In this document: piece by piece, positions 1 to 5,239 of the stretch
Layout: each line of letters begins with the position of its first letter
Numbering within the stretch: the stretch's first letter is position 1
Assembly (NCBI GenBank): GCA_900551305.1
Contig: URVK01000050.1
Location: 1-8,946, forward strand
Source of the DNA: an uncultured Collinsella sp.
GTDB taxonomy: Bacteria > Actinomycetota > Coriobacteriia > Coriobacteriales > Coriobacteriaceae
Length of the DNA: 8,946 bases
Reading direction: 5' to 3'
Position numbers and translations under genes: made by a program
Notes under the pieces: generated by a model
Databases searched by the model: none
Seen by the model: the letters and a program-made list of their open reading frames with translations, nothing else
Told to the model about the DNA's origin: nothing

Positions 1-95
1 GCAACGGAATCCATATCTTGCCTGCACGGAGCGAGCCGGTTGCCGAGGCAACGCGAGCCCGGGCAGGTGAGCGACGGTTGAGCCGACGCCGAGGA

Positions 96-117
96 GACGC
101 GACCCATGGGGAGCGTC
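96..117 (+). repeat. Hairpin module copy A
   Basis: The arms are GACGC (96-100) and GCGTC (113-117). Inside them are GA, then CCC pairing with GGG across a three-base loop, then an unpaired A. The same architecture recurs at 247-267. It is directly followed by GTCGTACGAC (115-124), a perfect 10-bp palindrome overlapping the right arm. Confidence 0.6.
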
Positions 118-148
118 GTACGACGGCGCTCGGCGACCCGACGCGAGA

Positions 149-225
149 GGCCCCGCCCGGCGACCACGGCGGAGCGATGGCGACTTCTGGAAGCCATCGA
201 GCGCAGCCGTTCGCCGGGTGGGGCC
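149..225 (+). other. Long composite stem-loop
   Basis: A 15-bp arm (149-163 with 211-225) has one non-Watson-Crick position, which is G-U in plus-strand RNA but C-A in minus-strand RNA. It stacks through a two-base bulge on a 5-bp stem (166-170 with 206-210), then an internal loop, then a 7-bp stem (175-181 with 193-199) closed by an 11-nt loop at 182-192. In total about 27 pairs form in 77 nt. It is the structural core of the 1-348 region. Confidence 0.65.
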
Positions 226-246
226 GGTGTGAGCGGAGGCGGACGA

Positions 247-267
247 AACGCGACCCTGGGGAGCGTT
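247..267 (+). repeat. Hairpin module copy B (compensatory change)
   Basis: The arms are AACGC (247-251) and GCGTT (263-267), with GA, CCC, T, GGGG and A between them. Relative to copy A at 96-117, the outer pair changed from G-C to A-T on both arms at once, keeping the pairing. The inner core differs only by loss of one loop base. Confidence 0.6.
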
Positions 268-306
268 GCCAGGGAGCCGCAGCGAGAGCGACGCCGCGCG
301 TCGCGG

Positions 307-348
307 GGGTCCCGCCCATAAGCGGGACCCATCGGCCGCAAGGCCGAT
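307..348. terminator. Two abutting perfect hairpins at the 3' end of the RM gene
   Basis: GGGTCCCGC (307-315) pairs with GCGGGACCC (322-330) around the loop CCATAA. It abuts ATCGGCC (331-337) pairing with GGCCGAT (342-348) around GCAA. They begin two bases beyond the stop codon of the restriction-modification gene (351-353). Neither strand has a U-run, so ordinary Rho-independent termination is uncertain. They may protect the 3' end of the minus-strand mRNA, or be the last domains of the plus-strand RNA candidate. Confidence 0.5.
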
Positions 349-350
349 TG

Positions 351-3176
351 CTACGCCCCGACCCTCTCGGCGTACAAGTTGAAGAGGTGGGCGACAATCT
401 TCTCCTCGTCTCCGCCGAAATCAACGCCATAGGCGGCCTCAACGGCAGTGTCGAGCGCCTTGTGCGCCGCCATCAGCTCGGGGAAGAACGTCTCGTTCTT
501 GGGATCGTACATGTCCGCGAGCGTCGCACCTTCTTGGGCATCCCGGGCGTCGAGCACGGCCTGGGCACAGCGCTCGACTTCCTCGCGTTGGGATTCCGTG
601 GGCTCGGGCCAGACGAAGTTGTTGTAGTCAATACCAGCCGAGTACTGATAATCATCTTTCAGTCTTCCGGTCACGACCCTAACCCATGCATTATGAAATT
701 GGGACTGCAACACCCCATATTGATAGAGAGTTGCATTTGGGATAAGACGAACTTTATTGCTACAAAAGACCTCAGCATCGACGAACCCCATTGGGATGTA
801 TCGCCTTCGGCTTGATGAAACCTCTGGTATCAAGATTGAATCTGTGTCCGACAGGATTTCAGTTCCAAAATGGGCAGGGCACTCCGCAGCCTTAACGGTC
901 TGACTTCTCTTGCTCTTGAGCCGATACCGGCGTACCGCTTCAACCCTTTCCCTGCATTTAGGCAGATTCTTTAGCTCATCCCAATTTGCGTTCCCAAGCC
1001 ATAAACACCAACGGCTTTTGCCACGGATAAATTCTTGTGATCCAAGCCACTTGTGAAAGAATTTCTCTGCACCAGGTTCACTTTGCAAGAATTCGATTTT
1101 CTGCTCATCAGTGAAAAGGTAATTGCCGTCGTCTATAGGCTGGGAGCCTATTCCCATTTCTGGAACATCTGATAATGGCTTACTTCTGCTGTAGACAAAA
1201 ACGTCCGGAGCGTCTTTCAGATACGCATTGATTCGAGCCGTGGGAATCTGTTCTTCGTCGCTGTCCGGGGTCGCGTGGTAGAAGAGCGTCTTGGTCCCCG
1301 ACTCGCGGGAGAACCCGACGATGACACAGAACACATGTGCCTTGTCCGCAGCCTCGTTGTCCCAGCGGAAGGTGTTGTGCGCGAAGTCGATGTGGATACC
1401 CAGGTCGTGCAGGGGTTTCCAGAGGTTGGCGACCTGCTCGCCCTGACATATCGAGTTGGTAGAGACCAGGGCGCAGCGCGCGCGCTTTCCCTGCGTGAAC
1501 CTCGCGGCCTTCATGTACCAGGCCCCGCAGTAGTCGATGTTGCCTGCGTTCTTCGCTCCGTCGAAGACCTCAAGGAGCTCCGCCTTCTGCTCCTTGGACT
1601 GGTTACGGGCCCCAAGGAAGGGCGGATTGCCCACGAGGTACGTGAGGTCATCGGGGAACACCTCGGACCAATCGGTCTTGAGGGCGTTGCCCTCATGGAG
1701 GTTGCTGAGGCTCCTGAGCGGCAGGAAGTCGAAGTCGTAGTCGACGTATATCTCCTGCGTCTTTCGGAGCATCTGCTCCTCGGTGATCCAAAGGGCGGTC
1801 TTAGCGACCGAGACGGCGAAGTCGTTTATCTCGATGCCGTACAGCTGGTCCAGGGACACGCGGACAGGGCTGTCCTGCGCAACGACGAGGGACGTCTGCC
1901 CCGCGTTGCCGGTCTCCTCGCTGAGCTCGTCCTCGATGATTCGGTTCTCGATGGTGCGCAGCTGCCGGTACGCCTCGGTAAGGAAGTTGCCCGAGCCGCA
2001 TGCCGGGTCGCCGATGGTGATGGAGGCCACCTTGTCGTGCAGCCTCGCCAGGGCCTGCTTGCGCTTGGCAGCTGTCTTCTCGCCCTCGGCCTCGTGCAGT
2101 TCGTCCCACAGCTCGTCGAGGAAGAGCGGCTTGAGGCAGCGCTCGATGTTCTCGACGCTCGTGTAGTGCATGCCCCCGGCGTGGCGCGTCTCGGGGTTCA
2201 GCGTGCCCTCGAACACGCCGCCGAAGATGACGCCCGAGATCTCGCGCCAATCGAAGTCCTGGGACGCGTCGGTAATGGCCTCGAGAATCTCCGGGGTCAT
2301 CTGTGGGACGATGATGGAGGAGTCGGCGAACAGACCGCCGTTCACGTAAGGGAAGGCCGCGAGGTCCTCGTCCATGTACTCGTCCCTCTGCTCTAAGGGC
2401 GTGTCGATCGCCTCGAACAGGTCCACCAGCTTGCGGCGGAGCTTGGCAGGGTCACCCTCGCAGTACCTACCGAACGCCTGGTGCGATTGCAGGAGGTCGG
2501 CGTCCTCGGCGTAGAGCAGGAAGATGATTCGGGTGATGAGCACGTTGAGCGAGCGCTGCTCCTCCTGCGCGCGCTCGTCCTTCTCCTCGATGTGGTGGTA
2601 CTGCTTGGCGAGGGCATCGTAGAGCCTGGAGACGTAGGCCCCGGCCTCGATGGAGAGCTGCTGCTCCTTGTGCAGGCGGCTCGTCTCGTTGGAGGTCAGG
2701 AAGGAGAGAAGGTACAGGCTGTCCTGGAGCTCTTCGAGGGAGAACTCCTGCACGGTGTCCTCGGGCCGCTCGTTGTCGAGGTCGTAGAGACGGAAGGTCC
2801 CGAAGTTGCACGTCATCACCCAGCGGGGACGCTCGGAGTACGGCAGGTGCCGCGCGTACCACATGGCCTGCTGGAGCGGCGTCTCCATGCCGCCGTTCCT
2901 GGGTTCGGGCTTATCGAGGTCGATGCCCCACGACTTCTGCTCGCAGAGGAAGTTGTGGTCAGAGACGAACACGTCGATGCGACGGCCTCTCACCTTCCGC
3001 TCGAAGTCAACGAAGCTGTCTATGGTGTTGGATGGGATGCCCAGGACGTTGATGAGCAGGTCGACCCAGAACTTTTGCGTGTCCTGCTGCTCGTTGTTGG
3101 AGCCCGCGGGGATGGCGGCAAGGCGCTTCTGCCACCGCTTAACAAACTCTTTTGCCTCTTTCTTGCTGGCAGGCAT
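351..3176 (-). CDS. MmeI-like type IIL restriction-modification enzyme (single chain)
   Basis: This 941-residue protein matches the MmeI family in length (MmeI itself is about 919). These enzymes fuse an endonuclease, an N6-adenine methyltransferase and one target-recognition domain, so one polypeptide both modifies and cuts. Visible here: an N-terminal PD-(D/E)xK nuclease (D68, then E79-Q-K81, in RRIDVFV...CEQKSW); a helical connector to about residue 350; SAM-binding motif I DPACGSGNF (390-398); catalytic motif IV NPPF (517-520); a C-terminal recognition domain at roughly 650-850; and a short helical tail. Motif I before motif IV before the recognition domain is the gamma-class order. The ATG at 3176 has AGGAGG (3183-3188) six bases upstream. 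The recognition part is markedly AT-richer than its flanks. The frame is intact with both catalytic motifs, so it is probably active; its target sequence cannot be read. No separate methylase or specificity gene is nearby, as expected for type IIL. Confidence 0.93.
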   Translation of the reverse strand: MPASKKEAKEFVKRWQKRLAAIPAGSNNEQQDTQKFWVDLLINVLGIPSNTIDSFVDFERKVRGRRIDVFVSDHNFLCEQKSWGIDLDKPEPRNGGMETPLQQAMWYARHLPYSERPRWVMTCNFGTFRLYDLDNERPEDTVQEFSLEELQDSLYLLSFLTSNETSRLHKEQQLSIEAGAYVSRLYDALAKQYHHIEEKDERAQEEQRSLNVLITRIIFLLYAEDADLLQSHQAFGRYCEGDPAKLRRKLVDLFEAIDTPLEQRDEYMDEDLAAFPYVNGGLFADSSIIVPQMTPEILEAITDASQDFDWREISGVIFGGVFEGTLNPETRHAGGMHYTSVENIERCLKPLFLDELWDELHEAEGEKTAAKRKQALARLHDKVASITIGDPACGSGNFLTEAYRQLRTIENRIIEDELSEETGNAGQTSLVVAQDSPVRVSLDQLYGIEINDFAVSVAKTALWITEEQMLRKTQEIYVDYDFDFLPLRSLSNLHEGNALKTDWSEVFPDDLTYLVGNPPFLGARNQSKEQKAELLEVFDGAKNAGNIDYCGAWYMKAARFTQGKRARCALVSTNSICQGEQVANLWKPLHDLGIHIDFAHNTFRWDNEAADKAHVFCVIVGFSRESGTKTLFYHATPDSDEEQIPTARINAYLKDAPDVFVYSRSKPLSDVPEMGIGSQPIDDGNYLFTDEQKIEFLQSEPGAEKFFHKWLGSQEFIRGKSRWCLWLGNANWDELKNLPKCRERVEAVRRYRLKSKRSQTVKAAECPAHFGTEILSDTDSILIPEVSSSRRRYIPMGFVDAEVFCSNKVRLIPNATLYQYGVLQSQFHNAWVRVVTGRLKDDYQYSAGIDYNNFVWPEPTESQREEVERCAQAVLDARDAQEGATLADMYDPKNETFFPELMAAHKALDTAVEAAYGVDFGGDEEKIVAHLFNLYAERVGA

Positions 3177-3210
3177 ACCGGACCTCCTGCGTCGTTGTCA
3201 CTTTCGGACA

Positions 3211-3238
3211 ATTTTAAGGGGTAAAAGCCCTCTTCCAA
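3211..3238 (-). promoter_or_regulatory. Candidate promoter of the MmeI-like RM gene
   Basis: On the minus strand, TTGGAA (3238-3233) lies 16 bases before TAAAAT (3216-3211), matching four and five of the six sigma-70 consensus bases respectively. Transcription would start near 3204, giving a leader of about 27 nt that carries the AGGAGG at 3183-3188. This is position and consensus only, with no other evidence. Confidence 0.4.
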
Positions 3239-3244
3239 GCGGAA

Positions 3245-3324
3245 GGGCGAGTTTTCGACGGTCCACGGTGTCGCAGGGTCCCAGGCGAAACCCGAAGACG
3301 CCGGGGGCTGTTGGAAACTCGCCC
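3245..3324. repeat. 80-bp inverted-repeat element upstream of the RM gene
   Basis: GGGCGAGTTT (3245-3254) is perfectly complementary to AAACTCGCCC (3315-3324). The GC-rich interior contains a further short self-complementarity (GGCG with CGCC around 3284-3302). It abuts the candidate -35 of the restriction-modification gene, so it could be an operator, a mobile-element remnant, or a transcribed structure. No gene is visible in it. Confidence 0.5.
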
Positions 3325-3346
3325 ATCTCGCAGCAACGTCACCCTA

Positions 3347-3415
3347 GGTTTTCAACGCTTTCCATGGCCGAAGGGCTTCTTATAAGCCCGCAGACTGTGG
3401 AAAGGGTTGAAAACC
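3347..3415. repeat. 69-bp inverted repeat with internal hairpin
   Basis: GGTTTTCAACGCTTTCCA (3347-3364) pairs with TGGAAAGGGTTGAAAACC (3398-3415) over 18 positions with one mismatch. Inside, GGGCTT (3373-3378) pairs with AAGCCC (3384-3389) across a five-base loop. The whole can form a cruciform or a two-level stem-loop on either strand. It lacks a U-run, so a simple terminator is unlikely. Confidence 0.6.
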
Positions 3416-3425
3416 GGATATTTGG

Positions 3426-3498
3426 GTGAAATATCGGAGTGAAATATGTAGGCGAGCTGTTTTCATCATAGAACTTTCTTTCACCCCTTTTTCACCCC
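3426..3498. repeat. Short direct and inverted repeats (GTGAAA boxes)
   Basis: GTGAAATAT occurs at 3426-3434 and again at 3439-3447 (13-base period). TTTCACCCC, whose TTTCAC is the reverse complement of the GTGAAA core, occurs at 3479-3487 and 3490-3498 (11-base period). Near-helical spacing and opposed orientation look like paired protein-binding sites in an otherwise empty AT-richer spacer. No binding protein can be named. Confidence 0.4.
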
Positions 3499-3530
3499 TC
3501 TATCGTCTATTTAGCCCTATCTATACAGAA

Positions 3531-3562
3531 GCAGGTCAGACGATTTATACCGTCTGACCTGC
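3531..3562 (-). terminator. Hairpin terminator downstream of tRNA-Arg
   Basis: GCAGGTCAGACG (3531-3542) and CGTCTGACCTGC (3551-3562) form a perfect 12-bp stem with an 8-nt loop, starting 9 nt past the tRNA CCA end. The following minus-strand sequence, TTCTGTATAG, is only moderately U-rich. It is the natural 3' end of the tRNA transcript. Confidence 0.7.
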
Positions 3563-3571
3563 AATTTCTTC

Positions 3572-3647
3572 TGGTGCCCCCGGTGCGATTCGAACGCACG
3601 ACACCCGCTTTAGGAGAGCGGTGCTCTATCCCCTGAGCTACGGAGGC
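3572..3647 (-). tRNA. tRNA-Arg (anticodon CCT)
   Basis: The 76-nt cloverleaf reads 5' GCCTCCG on the minus strand, pairing over seven positions with CGGGGGC and followed by an encoded ACCA. The anticodon arm is CCGCT, loop CTCCTAA, AGCGG, giving anticodon CCT, which reads AGG arginine codons. The T loop is the canonical GTTCGAATC. AGG is normally rare in high-GC genomes. tRNA-Arg genes are common integration sites, and the repeat-rich spacer and restriction-modification gene lie immediately at its 3' side. No second copy of the tRNA 3' end was found in the window. Confidence 0.97.
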
Positions 3648-3706
3648 ATGTTGTACTAGTGTAGCAGATTTACTGCATCGCCATACGTCGCATGACTAGA
3701 CTTCGA

Positions 3707-3776
3707 AGTTGCGGTGGAATAGTTCCTGTCTGAAGCATCTAAAGCCGTATTTAAGAACTATTTCACCGCAACTTAT
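3707..3776. repeat. 67-nt palindromic repeat, copy 1 (after manO)
   Basis: AGTTGCGGTGGAATAGTTC (3707-3725) and GAACTATTTCACCGCAACT (3755-3773) are 19-base arms with one mismatch, enclosing 29 bases, followed by TAT. Arms and total length match the copy at 7394-7463 exactly, whereas the interior differs. It starts 10 nt after the manO stop, so the manO mRNA would end in this stem. The single mismatch is G-U in plus-strand RNA and A-C in minus-strand RNA. Likely a dispersed REP/MITE-like element. Confidence 0.85.
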
Positions 3777-3783
3777 GAGGAGA

Positions 3784-4182
3784 CTAGTTGCCTTTGTGGA
3801 AGAGGTTTTTGATGACGGAGGGGATGCTCTTGGCGCCCTTGGCCGTCACATCGATGAAGTCGGGCGAACGCACGAGCTTATCCTCGTCGACGTACTTGCG
3901 GACCGCGCGCAACGTCTCTTTGTCGTCGCGCGTCGAAAACGTAAAGTGACCGTTGTCCTTGGTGAAGATGGCAAAACGCGTGATCTTCTTGGTGCCGCGC
4001 AAAACCTCGGCGGCGATATAGTCAACCTCGTCCCACGGGATTTGAATATAATCCTCGGGATTGCGCTCGTTGTAATACTCGAACGCCTTATTGCCCACCA
4101 TCACGTTACCGTGGCTGGTAAGCCCCATCAGGCAGGTTGCCGGCGTTGCCAGATCGACCGTGCTGTTCTGAGATTGCGCCAT
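3784..4182 (-). CDS. manO: DUF956 family protein of mannose PTS operon (ManO)
   Basis: This small soluble protein of 132 residues starts MAQSQNSTVDL and contains the stretch GNKAFEYYNERNPEDYIQIPW, then IAAEVLRG and FAIFTKDNGHFTFSTRD, typical of the DUF956 family found beside mannose-class PTS operons. In lactic acid bacteria such proteins are called ManO and are proposed to regulate the operon; the biochemical role is not settled. An in-frame start at 4233 exists, but it sits in the loop of a terminator hairpin and lacks a ribosome site, so the ATG at 4182 (GAGG five bases upstream) is preferred. It lies 120 nt after the IID gene behind a strong terminator, so its level is probably lower than that of the transporter, or it has its own promoter. 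No signal peptide or membrane segment is visible. Confidence 0.85.
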   Translation of the reverse strand: MAQSQNSTVDLATPATCLMGLTSHGNVMVGNKAFEYYNERNPEDYIQIPWDEVDYIAAEVLRGTKKITRFAIFTKDNGHFTFSTRDDKETLRAVRKYVDEDKLVRSPDFIDVTAKGAKSIPSVIKNLFHKGN

Positions 4183-4198
4183 GCGCGCCTCGCCCTCC

Positions 4199-4246
4199 AA
4201 ATAAAACAATCGGACCGCATCCAGTGTACCCACCGGGTGCGGTCCG
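4199..4246 (-). terminator. Rho-independent terminator between IID and manO
   Basis: On the minus strand, CGGACCGCA (4246-4238) and TGCGGTCCG (4219-4211) form a perfect 9-bp stem, followed at once by ATTGTTTTATTT (4210-4199). This is a textbook terminator placed inside the operon, 56 nt after the IID stop codon. Read-through would be needed for manO to be co-transcribed with the transporter. Confidence 0.85.
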
Positions 4247-4302
4247 TTTCAATGGCTCAAAAGCCCTTGCCTAGCAATTCTCGGTCTTAAGCCGAAGCGT
4301 GC

Positions 4303-5223
4303 TTACATGAAGCCGCAGACGCGACCGATGATGCCGATGGCGAAGAGAGCCAGGATGATGACGATCGGGCTGACCTTCTTCTTGAGGAGCTTGCAGACCA
4401 GCAGGGTCAGGCACACGGCGGCAAGACCGGGGATGAGCTGATCGAGGTTGGCCTGAAGCGTGGTGACCTTCACCTGATCAAGAGCGTTAGCACCGATGGA
4501 GTTATACATCGTCAGTGCTTCCTTGACACCCTCAGAACCGGAGGGCAGGTTAGCCCAGTCGATAAAGGCGCCAGCAGACTGCGTGACCTTGGAGACGACC
4601 GGGGTGAAGGAGATGGACACCCAGCGCTCGACCAGGGCGCCGATGATGAACATACCCAGGATGGAAGCGCCCTCGGTGACCTTGCCCATCAGACCGCCGG
4701 AGAGGTCCTTGGCGATGGAGGAGCCGACCTTGTAGCCAAACTCCTGCGTGTACCACAGGAAGGCGTAACGGATGATGTTCCACGCGAAGAAGAACAGCAG
4801 CGGACCGGCGATGCTGCCGGACAGGGCCAGGGAAGCGCCCAGAGCGCCCAGAATCGGGCGAAGGGTGAACCAGAAGGCGGGGTCGCCGACGCCGGCGAGC
4901 GGGCCCATCATACCGACCTTGACGCCCTGAATGGCGACGTCGTCGATCGGAGCACCGTTGGCGCGCTCCTCCTCGAGAGCGAGGGTGACGCCAATGACGG
5001 GGGCGGAAACATAGGGATGGGTGTTATAGAACTCCAGGTGGCGCTTAAGAGCGGCAATCTGGTCATCCTTGTTGGTGTAGAGCTTCTTGATCGCAGGGAT
5101 CATTGCGAAGCACCAGCCGCCGTTCTGCATACGCTCGTAGTTCCACGAGCCCTGAAGGAACTGATGACGGAAGCAAACCTTCTTGCGGTCAGCCTTGGTG
5201 AGCTGAATCTTGTTCTCTGCCAT
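4303..5223 (-). CDS. manZ: PTS mannose-family transporter subunit IID
   Basis: EIID subunit (306 residues) of the mannose-class phosphotransferase permease. With IIC it forms the membrane channel that carries hexoses (mannose, glucose and relatives) while IIB phosphorylates them. The N-terminal block FLQGSWNYERMQNGG and the segment MGPLAGVGDPAFWFTLRP are hallmarks of the EIID family. Hydrophobic segments follow (near LLFFFAWNIIRYAFLWY) and at the C terminus (two segments ending GRVCGFM). The ATG at 5223 is preferred over an in-frame GTG three codons upstream, because AGGAGGGGAG lies at proper distance only for the ATG. That ribosome site overlaps the IIC stop codon; the gap is 16 nt, so translation is probably coupled. 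The exact sugar cannot be told from sequence. Confidence 0.95.
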   Translation of the reverse strand: MAENKIQLTKADRKKVCFRHQFLQGSWNYERMQNGGWCFAMIPAIKKLYTNKDDQIAALKRHLEFYNTHPYVSAPVIGVTLALEEERANGAPIDDVAIQGVKVGMMGPLAGVGDPAFWFTLRPILGALGASLALSGSIAGPLLFFFAWNIIRYAFLWYTQEFGYKVGSSIAKDLSGGLMGKVTEGASILGMFIIGALVERWVSISFTPVVSKVTQSAGAFIDWANLPSGSEGVKEALTMYNSIGANALDQVKVTTLQANLDQLIPGLAAVCLTLLVCKLLKKKVSPIVIILALFAIGIIGRVCGFM

Positions 5224-5239
5224 ATGTATCACTCCCCTC

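Larger units (their letters stand above)
1..348 (+). ncRNA. Candidate structured non-coding RNA (partial, 5' side off window)
   Basis: No convincing protein gene lies here. The segment is extremely GC-rich (137 of 180 bases, 76%, over 121-300) and made largely of nested inverted repeats: 18-25 with 63-70, 39-43 with 48-52, 96-100 with 113-117, 149-163 with 211-225, 166-170 with 206-210, 175-181 with 193-199, 247-251 with 263-267, 288-294 with 298-304, 307-315 with 322-330, and 331-337 with 342-348. Several pairings (18-25/63-70 and 149-163/211-225) need G-U wobbles that exist only in a plus-strand transcript, and the last hairpin has a GCAA (GNRA) loop only on that strand. It converges with the restriction-modification gene. 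I do not recognise a known RNA family. It could also be the end of a mobile element or a palindrome-rich spacer. Strand and limits are inferred; no promoter is visible inside the window. Confidence 0.4.

Noticed and set aside
1..350. CRISPR array or simple tandem repeats
   Set aside because: The repeated module occurs only twice, 151 bases apart, and there are no regular spacers; hairpins dominate instead.
18..815. A long open frame on the plus strand, starting in the structured region and running into the RM gene
   Set aside because: Its second half is antisense to the convincing MmeI-like gene, and the first half is Arg/Gly/Ala-rich translation of GC-rich hairpins. Kept only as a faint possibility for an off-window protein's tail.
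1275..2396. A 373-codon open frame on the plus strand inside the RM gene
   Set aside because: Mirror frame of the methyltransferase region, with no recognisable domain and a Val/Leu/Glu-rich translation typical of antisense shadows.
3572..3600. Duplicated tRNA 3' end as an attachment site within the window
   Set aside because: I looked for the last bases of the tRNA-Arg gene in 1-350 and in the spacer and found no second copy.
3664..3676. Small palindrome upstream of the tRNA
   Set aside because: Only four base pairs around a five-base loop; expected by chance.
4183..4233. Upstream in-frame start for manO
   Set aside because: It lies in the loop of a strong terminator and has no ribosome binding site; the ATG at 4182 gives the normal family N terminus.
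3709..4290. Plus-strand open frame beginning MRWNSSCL
   Set aside because: It starts in the palindromic repeat and then runs antisense through manO. The matching start at 7396 comes from the second repeat copy, so both are repeat artefacts.
5224..5232. GTG start for IID three codons upstream
   Set aside because: The AGGAGG would almost touch the GTG, whereas the ATG at 5223 has proper spacing.
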